The position numbers and the translations under genes were made by a program. DNA of 64,000 nucleotides from Psychroserpens sp. Lineage in GTDB: Bacteria; Bacteroidota; Bacteroidia; Flavobacteriales; Flavobacteriaceae. Position 1 is the stretch's first letter; the number at the start of each line of letters is the position of its first letter. Location of the stretch: assembly GCA_017643165.1 (NCBI GenBank), contig JAEPNY010000001.1, positions 186,001 through 250,000 of the forward strand, read 5' to 3'. This document shows positions 45,067 through 54,663 of the stretch, one piece after another. The notes under the pieces were generated by a model. That model made no database searches. It was not told where the DNA came from and saw only the letters and a list, made by a program, of their open reading frames with translations.

Positions 45067-45714
45067 TTTATCGCCATAAGCCAAGTCACCCGCGTCGCCT
45101 AAACCAGGAATTATGTATCCTTTTGAATTTAATGAGGGATCGATATCGGCAATCCATAAGTTTACATCAGATGAAAAATAATCATTTACCAGGTCAACGC
45201 CTGGCTGCGCACCAATAACACTTAATATGTGTATTTGCTTTGGTGTACCATATGGCTTTAGTGCTTCAAAAGTAGCAATCATTGATTGCCCTGTAGCTAA
45301 CATTGGATCTGCAAGGATCAACGTTTTACCATCGAGATTGGGGCAGGCCAAATATTCTACTTTGATATCAAATGACGTGTTATCATTATTATGCTTTCTG
45401 TAAGCTGAAATGAATGCATTTTCAGCGTGATCGAAGTAATTTAATAGCCCGTTGTGTAACGGAATACCTGCGCGAAGGATTGAGCATAGCACTAAATTAT
45501 TGGTATGATATTCGGTGTTGTGCTTACCCAAAGGTGTTGTTACAGACTTCTCATGAAAATCAAATGCTTTGCTCATCTCAAAGGCAAGGATTTCTCCAAT
45601 GCGTTCAATATTTCTTCTAAATCGCATTTTATCCTTTTGAATGTGAACATCACGTATCTCTGAAATAAATGAATTTAAAATAGAATTTTGGTCGGAAAGA
45701 TTATGAATTTGCAT
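45055..45714 (-). CDS. upp: uracil phosphoribosyltransferase
   Basis: Pyrimidine-salvage enzyme that makes UMP from uracil and PRPP. The 219 residues include RAGIPLHNGL, the PRPP-binding ADPMLATGQS (D136-G142) and the uracil-binding C-terminus PGLGDAGDLAYGDK. Length is within the family range. The protein starts MQIHNLSDQN, a typical flavobacterial N-terminus. It is read toward the DUF6427-like gene, overlapping its end by 12 bases. Upstream lies a divergent DUF4254 gene. Confidence 0.94.
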   Translation of the reverse strand: MQIHNLSDQNSILNSFISEIRDVHIQKDKMRFRRNIERIGEILAFEMSKAFDFHEKSVTTPLGKHNTEYHTNNLVLCSILRAGIPLHNGLLNYFDHAENAFISAYRKHNNDNTSFDIKVEYLACPNLDGKTLILADPMLATGQSMIATFEALKPYGTPKQIHILSVIGAQPGVDLVNDYFSSDVNLWIADIDPSLNSKGYIIPGLGDAGDLAYGDKLQQ

Positions 45715-45758
45715 GAGCAGTAGTCGTTATTTTCTGAGATAAAGTTAATAATAACTTC

Positions 45759-45766
45759 TATATTTG
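45759..45766 (+). promoter_or_regulatory. -7 promoter element before the DUF4254 gene
   Basis: TATATTTG, an exact TAnnTTTG match, 19 bases before the ATG at 45786 in the divergent upp-DUF4254 gap. No clear -33 TTTG. Confidence 0.5.
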
Positions 45767-45785
45767 CACTTTAAATTATCACATC

Positions 45786-46394
45786 ATGTTTTCAGAAAAT
45801 GCCAATAAGATATTTCAAGAAGTCATTGAAAAATATCACATTATAAATACGGTCGATCAACCCTTCGCAAATGCCTATAGCGAAGACACAGCGTTATTAG
45901 ATCATTTGTTATACAGAAAGTGTTGGATAGACACAGTGCAATGGCATTACGAAGATATTATACGCGATCCACAAATTGATCCTATTGCTGCGCTAAAACT
46001 TAAGCGACAGATCGATGCATCTAATCAAGACCGTACCGATATGGTTGAGTATATCGATAGTTATTTTCTTCAGAAATATGATGGTGTAACTGCAAAAGCT
46101 GATGCAACTATTAATACGGAAAGTCCGGCTTGGGGAGTTGATAGACTTTCAATTCTTGCCTTGAAAATTTATCATATGAATGAGGAGGCAACTCGAGAAG
46201 ACGCAACTCCTGAACACCGTGAAGCTTGTGAGAAAAAATTATCAGTGTTATTAGAACAACGTGTTGATCTTTCTACGGCTATTGATACATTGCTTGATGA
46301 TATTTCCAAAGGAGATAAATACATGAAAGTTTACAAGCAAATGAAAATGTATAATGACGACGAGCTAAATCCAGTATTAAGAGGTCAAAAGTAG
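45786..46394 (+). CDS. DUF4254 protein
   Basis: The 202-residue protein is helical and soluble, with no signal peptide or membrane segment. Its sequence fits DUF4254, a Bacteroidota family of unknown function usually found beside a GT9 glycosyltransferase, as it is here. A histidine/aspartate-rich stretch near residues 35-60 (LLYRKCWIDTVQWHYED) and NQDRTDMVEYIDSYF are the most distinctive features. The gene ends 63 bases before the GT9 gene. A role in lipopolysaccharide or envelope metabolism is only inferred from this pairing. Confidence 0.82.
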   Translation: MFSENANKIFQEVIEKYHIINTVDQPFANAYSEDTALLDHLLYRKCWIDTVQWHYEDIIRDPQIDPIAALKLKRQIDASNQDRTDMVEYIDSYFLQKYDGVTAKADATINTESPAWGVDRLSILALKIYHMNEEATREDATPEHREACEKKLSVLLEQRVDLSTAIDTLLDDISKGDKYMKVYKQMKMYNDDELNPVLRGQK

Positions 46395-46457
46395 ATCATG
46401 TAAAAACGGCTGTAGTCGTTATGAGGTAAGAACAATCGTTGGCAAAACGCATCTTAA

Positions 46458-47477
46458 ATGCCAAAAATCCATCACATATTGATTATTCGTCTTTCGGCCA
46501 TGGGAGACGTTGCCATGACAATCCCAGTGCTCAAGGTTTTTAGAGATCAATACCCAGATGTTGAACTTTCTGTAATTACCAAACCCTTTTTTAAGCCCAT
46601 TTTTCAAACCATTCCTAATTGCAATATTGTTCTTGTAGACACAAAGAGTAAACACAAAGGAGTTCTTGGGTTATGGAAATTATCTAGAGAGTTAAGACAC
46701 TTAAAATTCAATGCTATAGCAGATTTACATAATGTTTTACGTAGTAAAATATTAAGAGTTTTCCTGACAGGGAAACATTCGGCAGTTATCGATAAAGGAA
46801 GGCAAGAGAAGCGTGCGTTAATAAATAAGTCAAATTTCATACAGCTCAAAAGTACCCATCAAAGGTATGCTGATGTCTTTGAACAATTGGGCTTTCCAAT
46901 TGATATTAATGACGTAAGATTTTCAGCAAAAGCAGAATTGCGTTCTGAGTACATAGAGGTCATCGGTGATGCTCCTTTGAAATGGGTGGGAATTGCACCT
47001 TTCGCTGCATTTAAAGGCAAAGAATATCCGAGCGAACTAATGGCTGAAGTTATAGCACATCTCTCTAATGATCATAAGATTCTACTATTTGGTGCTGGAC
47101 AAGAGGAGATAAATCAGTTACAGTTATGGCAGGATCAATTTGAAAATGTTATTAATCTTGCAGGTGTATTTAACCTAAAACAAGAACTTGACATTATTTC
47201 TAATTTAGATGTCATGCTTTCTATGGATTCGGGTAACGGACATTTAGCAGCTATGTTAGGAATTCCTGTTGTTACGCTTTGGGGAGTAACGCATCCTTTC
47301 GCTGGATTTCTTCCATTTAACCAGCCTATTGATTCGGCATTGCTTTCAGATTCTACTAGATATCCAAAAATTCCCACATCCATATACGGGAATAAACTAC
47401 CAGAAGGATATGAGAATGTCATGTCAACTATAACACCTGATCAGGTCATTTCAAAGATTAAAAGCTATTTAGAATAA
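46458..47477 (+). CDS. glycosyltransferase family 9 (heptosyltransferase-like)
   Basis: The 339-residue GT-B enzyme resembles ADP-heptose:LPS heptosyltransferases. The N-terminus has IIRLSAMGDVAMTIPVLKVF, the C-terminal domain GIAPFAAFKGKEYP, and the donor site MDSGNGHLAAMLGIPVVTLWG. The donor may be heptose or another sugar; flavobacterial lipid A cores vary. It is probably involved in LPS core assembly on the cytosolic face, and is near but not part of the large polysaccharide locus. A possible terminator hairpin follows its stop. Confidence 0.9.
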   Translation: MPKIHHILIIRLSAMGDVAMTIPVLKVFRDQYPDVELSVITKPFFKPIFQTIPNCNIVLVDTKSKHKGVLGLWKLSRELRHLKFNAIADLHNVLRSKILRVFLTGKHSAVIDKGRQEKRALINKSNFIQLKSTHQRYADVFEQLGFPIDINDVRFSAKAELRSEYIEVIGDAPLKWVGIAPFAAFKGKEYPSELMAEVIAHLSNDHKILLFGAGQEEINQLQLWQDQFENVINLAGVFNLKQELDIISNLDVMLSMDSGNGHLAAMLGIPVVTLWGVTHPFAGFLPFNQPIDSALLSDSTRYPKIPTSIYGNKLPEGYENVMSTITPDQVISKIKSYLE

Positions 47478-47482
47478 AAAAA

Positions 47483-47504
47483 GCCCCATCCGTTAGAATG
47501 AGGC
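47483..47504 (+). terminator. possible terminator after the GT9 gene
   Basis: A 7-bp arm (GCCCCAT/ATGAGGC) with one mismatch, preceded by an A-run and followed by a weakly T-rich stretch, starts five bases after the stop codon. The missing clean T-run keeps confidence moderate. The rest of the 191-base gap to 47668 shows nothing further. Confidence 0.45.
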
Positions 47505-47668
47505 CTGATTTAGAATTTGTTTAGATAATCCCTATGATTAAATTCTAATCTATAGCGAATGTATTTTGAATCGAACGATGCATCAAATATATGCGTTGTT
47601 ATTATTGCTTTTATCGACGAAGTGCAAATTAAGGCAGATTAAATTCGATTTTTATAGATTAACGTACA

Positions 47669-48727
47669 TCATACGTCATCATAATCTACAACAATTGTCG
47701 TTGATGTTGGGTGTGCCTGACAAGTTAAAATTAATCCTTCGGCTACTTCGCCGTCAGTTAAGATATTATTTTGTCGCATCGTAGCATTACCTTCAGTTAT
47801 ACGCGCGATACAACTACTACATATGCCGCCTTGGCAAGAATAAGGCGCATCTAGATCTTTATCTAATGAGGCTTCTAATAGCGTTTTAGTCTGATCCATG
47901 ACAAAAGTAGATTCTTCATCGTCAATTAAAACAGTGATCTTAGTCTTTCCATTGGGTAAGCTCTCAGTTACTTCATCTGTATCTGTAGTAGGAACAGTAA
48001 ATAATTCAAAGTGAATGGCATCTTCAGAAATAGTATTCTCGAGTAGCACGTCTTTAACCGTGTAAATCATTTGTTCAGGACCACAAATGTAGAAGGCATC
48101 GATATGCCTGTCTTTGTACTGATTTTTCAGAATAAAATTAACAGTGCTTTTTTCAATACGACCGAAAAGTGCTTCAGGTTCTTGTGATTGACTAAAAACT
48201 AATTTTAAATAGAAACGTTCACCGTACGTGTTTTGGAGTTCTAAAATTTCGTCTAAAAAGATTGTATCCTTTGGCGATTTATTACCATAAATTAAAACAA
48301 ACTTGCTATTTGGTTCTTCTTCAAGTACGGATTTGGCAATACTCATAATAGGAGTTATTCCACTTCCTGCAGCAAATGCGGCAACAGTTCTATTGCTTTG
48401 AACATTTGGTTCAAAAATAAATCGACCATTCGGTGCAGAAACATCTATTAAATCACCAACTTTTAGAACGCGATTAGCAAACTTTGAAAACGTACCATCT
48501 ACAACCTCTTTCACAGCAACAACAAGTTTTCCACTCTTGGGCGCACTACAAATAGAGTAGTCTCTTCGAACCTCTTCATTATTGATTGTTGCTCTGAGCG
48601 TGATATATTGTCCGGCTTTGTATTGAAAAGATGTACGTAGCGAATCTGGAACTTCAAAACCTATAGTTACGGCATTTTCTGTTGCTTTTTGTACAGCGTT
48701 AATTTTTAGTTGGTGGAATTGCGACAT
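47669..48727 (-). CDS. PaaE-like flavin/2Fe-2S oxidoreductase
   Basis: The 352-residue electron-transfer protein has a ferredoxin-NADP reductase module fused to a plant-type 2Fe-2S domain. Motifs are RRDYSICSAPKSG (FAD), AAGSGITPIMSI and YGNKSPKDTIFL (NAD(P)H), and the cluster ligands C298, C303, C306 and C336 (C-x4-C-x2-C and a distal CQAHP). It resembles PaaE, the phenylacetyl-CoA epoxidase reductase, but no paa genes are nearby, so the partner is open. The frame runs upstream to 48868, but that part is unlike protein; ATG at 48727 gives the family-typical MSQFHQLKI start. Confidence 0.9.
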   Translation of the reverse strand: MSQFHQLKINAVQKATENAVTIGFEVPDSLRTSFQYKAGQYITLRATINNEEVRRDYSICSAPKSGKLVVAVKEVVDGTFSKFANRVLKVGDLIDVSAPNGRFIFEPNVQSNRTVAAFAAGSGITPIMSIAKSVLEEEPNSKFVLIYGNKSPKDTIFLDEILELQNTYGERFYLKLVFSQSQEPEALFGRIEKSTVNFILKNQYKDRHIDAFYICGPEQMIYTVKDVLLENTISEDAIHFELFTVPTTDTDEVTESLPNGKTKITVLIDDEESTFVMDQTKTLLEASLDKDLDAPYSCQGGICSSCIARITEGNATMRQNNILTDGEVAEGLILTCQAHPTSTTIVVDYDDV

Positions 48728-48742
48728 TTCTATTTTTTTTTG

Positions 48743-48750
48743 CAAAAATA
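48743..48750 (-). promoter_or_regulatory. -7 promoter element for the PaaE-like gene
   Basis: Minus-strand TATTTTTG matches TAnnTTTG exactly and lies 15 bases upstream of the ATG at 48727. Its position supports that start and rules against the longer reading frame. Confidence 0.5.
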
Positions 48751-48908
48751 AAGAAGCCTGTAGCATTTGTAGCTTCATTTGGCTAAAATTTAATATTAAA
48801 ATTTTACTTTTTTCATCTGAAGTTAAATGCAATCGGCCAGTACTTCTTTTGTAACAATTTCTTATCATTGTATACTAACTGTTCACATTAACAATAATAA
48901 ACTCAGCT

Positions 48909-49313
48909 ATGAAAAAGATCTTATTGGTATTGACATTGGTGTTTTCCGTTTCTTTAAATGCCCAAGACACTTCAGATTTTAAATCCAAAACCATCAATTT
49001 TATTAAACTCACAGGCTCCGCACAAATGTTTGATGATGCCATCTCTCAAATAGGAATGATGGTTCCGGAAGACAAGAAAGAAGCTTACACAAAAGAAGCG
49101 CAGGGCACGCTCGACGATTTATACAGTGAGCTAGCTAAGGTTTACATGAAGGAGTTCACAGAAGCTGAAATAAACGAATTAATTGGATTTTATAATTCTG
49201 AGATTGGTCAAAAGCTGGCTTCAAAACAAACAGAAATTACGCAATCTGGAATGGCTATTGGCCAAAATTGGGGAATGAGTCTTTCTCAGATCGCTCAAAA
49301 GTATTCCAACTAA
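48909..49313 (+). CDS. exported DUF2059 protein
   Basis: The 134-residue protein has a clear signal peptide (to about residue 19, SLNAQ) and an all-helical body. The sequence DDLYSELAKVYMKEFTEAEINELIGFYNSEIGQKLASKQ fits DUF2059, whose ending (EFYNTPxGQKxxxK) is well conserved. Function is unknown; it should be periplasmic. It stands 23 bases ahead of the ABC-exporter permease gene and may be co-transcribed with it. The 181-base gap to its left holds divergent promoters for the PaaE-like gene. Confidence 0.85.
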   Translation: MKKILLVLTLVFSVSLNAQDTSDFKSKTINFIKLTGSAQMFDDAISQIGMMVPEDKKEAYTKEAQGTLDDLYSELAKVYMKEFTEAEINELIGFYNSEIGQKLASKQTEITQSGMAIGQNWGMSLSQIAQKYSN

Positions 49314-49335
49314 CCAACCCTAACCAACTATTATT

Positions 49336-50814
49336 ATGAAACTGAAACATTTTATTAATTTAGAATGGAAAAAGTTCTTTCGCTCTGCAAGTTTTGGTAA
49401 AAGTCTTGCATTAAATATCCTGATGATCTTTTTGGCGTTGTATTTTATCGCGATCTTCTTGATTATGGGTATTGCTTTATTCCCTGGTTTGAAAAAAGCC
49501 TTTCCAGATGATGATCCATTTATAATTTTAAATGGCGTTATGTTCTTCTATATCCTCGCAGATGTAGTGATGCGATTCTTTTTCCAAAAGCTGCCTGTTA
49601 TGGCGGTGAAACCACTTTTACCATTACCCGTTAAACGTAGTAAGGTGGTCAATTATGTATTAAGAAAATCAGCATTTTCATTCTTCAATTTTTTACCACT
49701 TTTTGCCTTTGTGCCTTTTAGTGTCTTTTTAATTTCGAATGACTATTCAACTTCTGGCGTACTTGTTTGGTTACTTACTGTAATCATTGTGACGCTCATA
49801 ATTAACTTTCTCAATTTTATAATTGAAAGTTATGCCTCAGAAACCGAGTTATCGTTCTTGCCTGTGATTGTTTTAGCAGGTGGCTTATTTGCATTAAACC
49901 ATTTCAACATTATTTCACTCGCAGATTTAGTTGCAAATGGGTTTATTGGAATCTATGAGAATCCAATCCTTGTATTAGTGCCAATATTGATCCTGATTGG
50001 CCTATATATTATCAATTTTAAACAACTCAAACAGAAGTTATATTTAGATAGTTCTTTAAAAACTAAAGTAACAGAAGTAAACGCCGCAAATCTGGAATGG
50101 ACCAAACGATTTGGCGATATCGCTCCATTTATGCAATTGGATTTAAAATTACTTTGGAGAAATAAGCGGTCGAAGTCATCCATTTGGTTATTGTTGATCG
50201 GGTTATTATACGGACTTTTCTTTTATCCAAATCCGATATATGCTGATATGCCGTGGTTCTTCGCGTTCATAGGAATCTTCGTAACGGGAATTTTTCTCAT
50301 CAATTTTGGCCAGTTTATTCCAGCGTGGGATAGTGGTTATTATAAACTATTGATGAGTCAGAATATTAAGTATGAAGAATACTTAAAATCGAAATTTACC
50401 CTTATGGCATTGAGTGTAGTAATACTTTTTGTTTTGAGTATTCCTTATGTCTATTTTGGCTGGAAGATATTGGTAGCTCATTTCGCTGCGGCAGTGTATA
50501 ATATTGGTGTCAACACTCATGTTATCATGTATGGTGGTTCTTTCAACCGAAAGAAGATAGATCTCAATCAACGTGCTGCATTTAACTATCAAGGGACAGG
50601 AGCCGTACAATGGATCATCGGAATTCCGTTAATGCTTCTTCCGTTGGCGATTTTTGGAATCACATATTGGATTGGCAATTTCGAAATAGCCTGTGTCGTG
50701 CTTACAGTTCTTGGTGTAATTGGAATCGTTTTACATCAAAAACTTATGCGATTTATTACTCAAAAATATATAGACTCAAAATATAAAATGATTGACGCAT
50801 TTAGTCAAGACTAA
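49336..50814 (+). CDS. ABC-type permease, DUF5687 family
   Basis: The 492-residue membrane protein has about ten to twelve helices in two halves and basic cytosolic loops (RNKRSKSSIW). It fits DUF5687, a Bacteroidota ABC-2-like permease that works with an ATPase encoded next (14 bases later). Substrate unknown. It has no signal peptide; the N-terminus is amphipathic and likely cytosolic (EWKKFFRSASFGKSLA). Confidence 0.82.
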   Translation: MKLKHFINLEWKKFFRSASFGKSLALNILMIFLALYFIAIFLIMGIALFPGLKKAFPDDDPFIILNGVMFFYILADVVMRFFFQKLPVMAVKPLLPLPVKRSKVVNYVLRKSAFSFFNFLPLFAFVPFSVFLISNDYSTSGVLVWLLTVIIVTLIINFLNFIIESYASETELSFLPVIVLAGGLFALNHFNIISLADLVANGFIGIYENPILVLVPILILIGLYIINFKQLKQKLYLDSSLKTKVTEVNAANLEWTKRFGDIAPFMQLDLKLLWRNKRSKSSIWLLLIGLLYGLFFYPNPIYADMPWFFAFIGIFVTGIFLINFGQFIPAWDSGYYKLLMSQNIKYEEYLKSKFTLMALSVVILFVLSIPYVYFGWKILVAHFAAAVYNIGVNTHVIMYGGSFNRKKIDLNQRAAFNYQGTGAVQWIIGIPLMLLPLAIFGITYWIGNFEIACVVLTVLGVIGIVLHQKLMRFITQKYIDSKYKMIDAFSQD

Positions 50815-50827
50815 TACATAAAATATC

Positions 50828-51535
50828 ATGATAGAAACTAGTAATCTTTCAAAATCATATGGCAGCAAAAAAGTGCTGCAAATTGATGATCTCAATATAC
50901 CTAAAGGGCAAAGTTTTGGTTTAGTAGGAAATAATGGTGCCGGAAAAACAACGTATTTCAGCCTGCTTTTAGATCTTATAAAGCCAACTACAGGCCACAT
51001 CAAGAGTAATGAAATTTTAGTTCACGACAGTGAAGACTGGAAACCATTCACCTCAGCTTTTATTGATGAAAGCTTCCTAATTGGGTATTTGACACCTGAA
51101 GAGTATTTTTATTTCATAGGTGAATTAAGAGGGCAAAATAAAGCCGATGTTGACAGCTTAGTGGCGCAATTTGAAGACTTTTTCCATGGTGAAATCTTAG
51201 GTCAAAAGAAGTACTTACGCGACTTGAGTAAAGGTAACCAGAAAAAAGCTGGAATTGTTGCAGCATTGATCGGGAACCCTGAAGTAATAATATTAGATGA
51301 ACCTTTTGCAAATTTGGATCCAACGACTCAAATTCGATTGAAGGGAATTATTAAGGATTTGGCCGAAACACAAGGTGTTACAATTTTAGTGTCAAGTCAT
51401 GATTTACTCCATGTCACAGACGTTTGTGAGCGCATCGTTGTTCTAGAAAAAGGAGAGATCGTTAAAGATCTTGAAACGAATGAAGCTACACTCAAAGAAT
51501 TAGAAGCTCATTTTGCAGGCTCAGAAATGGTTTAA
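50828..51535 (+). CDS. ABC transporter ATP-binding protein
   Basis: The 235-residue ATPase powers the DUF5687 permease. It has the Walker A GNNGAGKT at 34-41, a Q-loop region, the signature LSKGNQKKAG (a variant of LSGGQ), Walker B VIILDEPFANLDP, and the switch-histidine SSHDLLH. The C-terminal tail is short and acidic. The signature change LSKGN is common in Bacteroidota exporters of this kind and does not indicate loss of function. A 125-base gap with no clear terminator follows. Confidence 0.93.
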   Translation: MIETSNLSKSYGSKKVLQIDDLNIPKGQSFGLVGNNGAGKTTYFSLLLDLIKPTTGHIKSNEILVHDSEDWKPFTSAFIDESFLIGYLTPEEYFYFIGELRGQNKADVDSLVAQFEDFFHGEILGQKKYLRDLSKGNQKKAGIVAALIGNPEVIILDEPFANLDPTTQIRLKGIIKDLAETQGVTILVSSHDLLHVTDVCERIVVLEKGEIVKDLETNEATLKELEAHFAGSEMV

Positions 51536-51660
51536 GCCTTCTGTTTACAACGAAAAAGCCTCTATTTTTAAACGATAATTCAAAAAGATGTTTATTTTTA
51601 CGGCATAGCATAATATATGCTGGTTAATACAGTTATAGTATGTACTAAAAACCTAACCTT

Positions 51661-54216
51661 TTGAATTCATCGTTTAAAGTATTCATAGCGCTAATATGTT
51701 TAACTGTCGTGATCACAGGATGCTCACGTAAGAAGAACACCTTTATTAATCGAAATTTCCATGCCTTAGGAACGAAGTATAATGTCTTATACAACGGAAA
51801 TATCGCTCTTGAAAAAGGACGACAAACAGTAGATGATGCTTCGACCGATAATTTCTGGGAATTACTTCCAGTTGAGCGCATGCAAATTGACGAAGATGTA
51901 ATCCTACCAGGTCAATCTAAAAATCAAGACTTTCAACGTGCAGAGGAAAAAGCGATTAAAGCTGTTCAAAAGCATGGGATGAATATCAAGGGGAAAGAGT
52001 ATAACCCTCAAATTGATGAAGCATATTTACTTCTAGGGCAGGCGCGATATTTTGATCAACGCTTCATTCCAGCATTAGAAGCCTTTAACTATATCTTGTA
52101 TAAGTACCCAGCCAGTGATAAGATTAACACGGCTAAAGTGTGGCGTGAGAAAACTAATATTCGACTTGAAAACAACGAACTCGCGATCAAAAATCTTAAA
52201 CGTTTATTAGATCAGGAAGCACTAGAAGATCAAGACCTTGCCGATGCAACAGCCATTCTAGCTCAGGCTTATATTAAAATCAAAGCGAAAGACAGTGCAT
52301 TAGTTCAGTTAAATATAGCTGCAGACTATACAAAGAAAAAGAAAGAGATTGCCAGATACAATTACATTATTGGGCAGCTTTACAATGAGTTCGGAGAAAA
52401 GGATAGTGCAAATTTAGCTTTTGATAAGGTCATAGAATTACATCGTAAAGTTCCAAGAGCTTATTACATCAATGCGCACTTGGCCAAGTCTTATAATTTT
52501 GATCCAGAAACGGGAGACCCTGTTGAGTTCTTAGACTATTTGACAGATCTTGAAGAGAATCGTGAAAATCGTCCATTCTTAGATAAGATCTATTATCGTA
52601 TAGCCGAATATCACAGGTCTGGAGGGAATGATTCTCTAGCAATGGCTTACTACAATAAATCATTACGAACAAATTTAGGTGATAAAGAATTGATCTCGAG
52701 AGATTATTCAACTTTAGGAGATATGAATTTTGATAAAGCTGAGTATAGATTGGCTGGAGATTATTACGATAGTACGATGCAGAGCATGAAGCTCAATTCT
52801 AAACCGTATCGCTTGATTAAGCGGAAACGTGAAAATTTAGACGATGTTATTTACTATGAAGATATCGCTCAGGTTGACGATAGCATTCTTAATCTGGTGA
52901 ATATGTCTGAAGCTGACCGATTGACTTATTTTACCACCTTCACCGATGATCTTAGAGCAAAAGCTGAGGAAGAAAAGGCTAAGGCTGAAGCAGAGGAACG
53001 GAGAAATTCCAATACAGGCATTCAGCAATCATTGAACACAAACAGTAAATCGTTAAGAGGTGATACAAATAGTAAAGGTGCTCAAAAGGACGAATTTTAT
53101 TTTTATAATCAGACGATTGTTGCTTATGGTAAAAACGAATTTGTGAAAATTTGGGGTAATAGAGATCTTAAAGATAATTGGAGACTATCGAATTCGAACA
53201 TTAGAAGTGCAACCAACAACCAGACTGAAGATTTAGCTGCAAGTGCATCAGATGAAGAACGATTTGATCCTCAGTTTTATATTTCCAAAATCCCAACTGA
53301 TGAAAAAGTAATAGATAGTATTGCTAAAGAACGCAATTTTGCCTATTACCAATTAGGGGCAATCTATAAGGAAAAGTTTAAAGAATACATACTAGCTAAA
53401 GATAAACTCGAAGCACTTTTACAGAATAATCCAGAAGAGCGACTCATATTACCTTCAGAGTATAATTTGTTCAAAATCTATGAAATCTTAGGATTAGATT
53501 CTAAGGCAACTGCAATGAAAGATTTGATTGTAAGCACCTATCCAGATTCGCGTTATGCGCAGATTTTGTTAAATCCGAAATCTGATTTAGGAAAGGATGA
53601 AAATAGCCCTGAGAGTTTATATGAAAAACTCTATGGTCAATTTGAAAACCAGGAATATGTTCAGGTAGTAGAACAAGCAGAACAGTACATTTCTGAATTT
53701 GAAGGGGATCCAATCGTGCCAAAATTTGAAATTCTAAAAGCATCGGCTAATGGTCGACTAAAAGGCTTTGAAGCCTATAAAAGTGGCGTTAATTATATAG
53801 CACTTACGTATCCAAATACTGAGGAAGGTAAAAAAGCACAGGAGATTTTAAACACGGCGATACCTTTGCTGTCCAACAAGACCTTTACCAGTGATGATAC
53901 AGCAAAACATTTTAATGTGCTTTATGCATTTGACAATTCAGAAAAGGATCAAATAGAAGAATTTGTTAAGACTTTAGATGAAGCCATAGCAAAGGTATCA
54001 TATTACAGCCTTTCAACATCAGTGGATTTTTATGATGGGAATACGACATTTGTAGTAGTTCACGGATTGAAAAGTATTGGAGGAGCCAGAGGGTTCGCTG
54101 AGATACTTAAAGAGAACAAACTCAAAATAGACCGCACATTCTATCCGATTTCATCACCTAACTATGAAATTGTACAACGACACAAGAATTTAATCGAATA
54201 CTTAGAATCACAATAA
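51661..54216 (+). CDS. sprE: T9SS/gliding-motility lipoprotein SprE (PorW-like)
   Basis: An 851-residue periplasmic lipoprotein of the type IX secretion system, needed for gliding and secretion in flavobacteria. It has a lipoprotein signal (cysteine 21, VITGC) and a long helical body rich in tetratricopeptide-like repeats (such as YLLLGQARYFDQRFIPALEAFNYILYKYP). The middle has a charged Lys/Glu/Ala segment near 430-455. The N-terminal FINRNFHALGTKYNVLYNGN is characteristic of SprE/PorW. The start is TTG at 51661. The bactofilin gene follows nine bases after the stop. Confidence 0.9.
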   Translation: MNSSFKVFIALICLTVVITGCSRKKNTFINRNFHALGTKYNVLYNGNIALEKGRQTVDDASTDNFWELLPVERMQIDEDVILPGQSKNQDFQRAEEKAIKAVQKHGMNIKGKEYNPQIDEAYLLLGQARYFDQRFIPALEAFNYILYKYPASDKINTAKVWREKTNIRLENNELAIKNLKRLLDQEALEDQDLADATAILAQAYIKIKAKDSALVQLNIAADYTKKKKEIARYNYIIGQLYNEFGEKDSANLAFDKVIELHRKVPRAYYINAHLAKSYNFDPETGDPVEFLDYLTDLEENRENRPFLDKIYYRIAEYHRSGGNDSLAMAYYNKSLRTNLGDKELISRDYSTLGDMNFDKAEYRLAGDYYDSTMQSMKLNSKPYRLIKRKRENLDDVIYYEDIAQVDDSILNLVNMSEADRLTYFTTFTDDLRAKAEEEKAKAEAEERRNSNTGIQQSLNTNSKSLRGDTNSKGAQKDEFYFYNQTIVAYGKNEFVKIWGNRDLKDNWRLSNSNIRSATNNQTEDLAASASDEERFDPQFYISKIPTDEKVIDSIAKERNFAYYQLGAIYKEKFKEYILAKDKLEALLQNNPEERLILPSEYNLFKIYEILGLDSKATAMKDLIVSTYPDSRYAQILLNPKSDLGKDENSPESLYEKLYGQFENQEYVQVVEQAEQYISEFEGDPIVPKFEILKASANGRLKGFEAYKSGVNYIALTYPNTEEGKKAQEILNTAIPLLSNKTFTSDDTAKHFNVLYAFDNSEKDQIEEFVKTLDEAIAKVSYYSLSTSVDFYDGNTTFVVVHGLKSIGGARGFAEILKENKLKIDRTFYPISSPNYEIVQRHKNLIEYLESQ

Positions 54217-54225
54217 ATTTGAACT

Positions 54226-54663
54226 ATGTTTTCAGATAAAAAAACAGGACGTATGGCATCAGAAACAATTTCACAGCAAAATACAATAGCGAAAGGCACT
54301 GTTATCACTGGTGATATTATAAGTGAAGGTGATTTTCGAATTGAAGGATCTATTCAAGGAAACATTAAAACTCCAGGTAAGGTTGTTATTGGTAAAACAG
54401 GCGTCATCAATGGAACTTTAAAAAGCACAAATGCTGATATTGAAGGCAAATTTATGGGGAAACTCATACTTTCAGACACCTTGTCTTTGAAGTCATCAGC
54501 GCACGTTGAAGGTGAAGTTGAAGTTGGTAAATTAGCCGTTGAACCAGGAGCAACATTTAATGCAACTTGTGTCATGAAAGGCGCACTCAAAGAATTAAAT
54601 AATGGACCAGGAAAGCAAACAACCATCCAAAGACCAGGGCCAGAAAAAGGACAATCCGCTTAA
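54226..54663 (+). CDS. bactofilin
   Basis: Cytoskeletal beta-helix polymer protein of 145 residues. After a short, disordered start, residues about 20-125 form right-handed beta-helix turns (TVITGDIISEGDFRIEGSIQG, VVIGKTGVINGTL, ADIEGKFMGKLIL, HVEGEVEVGKLAVEPG), the canonical bactofilin core. The tail NGPGKQTTIQRPGPEKG is Pro/Gly-rich. The last 62 bases overlap the atpZ gene in another frame. Bactofilins often sit near envelope and ATP-synthase genes in Bacteroidota. Confidence 0.94.
   Translation: MFSDKKTGRMASETISQQNTIAKGTVITGDIISEGDFRIEGSIQGNIKTPGKVVIGKTGVINGTLKSTNADIEGKFMGKLILSDTLSLKSSAHVEGEVEVGKLAVEPGATFNATCVMKGALKELNNGPGKQTTIQRPGPEKGQSA

Noticed and set aside
47566-47784. 72-residue plus-strand open frame opposite the end of the PaaE-like gene
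   Set aside because: Low-complexity leucine/arginine reading that overlaps a certain gene by over 100 bases.
48728-48868. N-terminal extension of the PaaE-like gene
   Set aside because: Reads unlike protein, lies upstream of a clean -7 promoter motif at 48743-48750 and the family-typical ATG at 48727.
51607-51621. Small palindrome AGCATA-ATA-TATGCT upstream of sprE
   Set aside because: Only six base pairs of AT-rich stem; chance is likely, and no promoter or terminator feature accompanies it.
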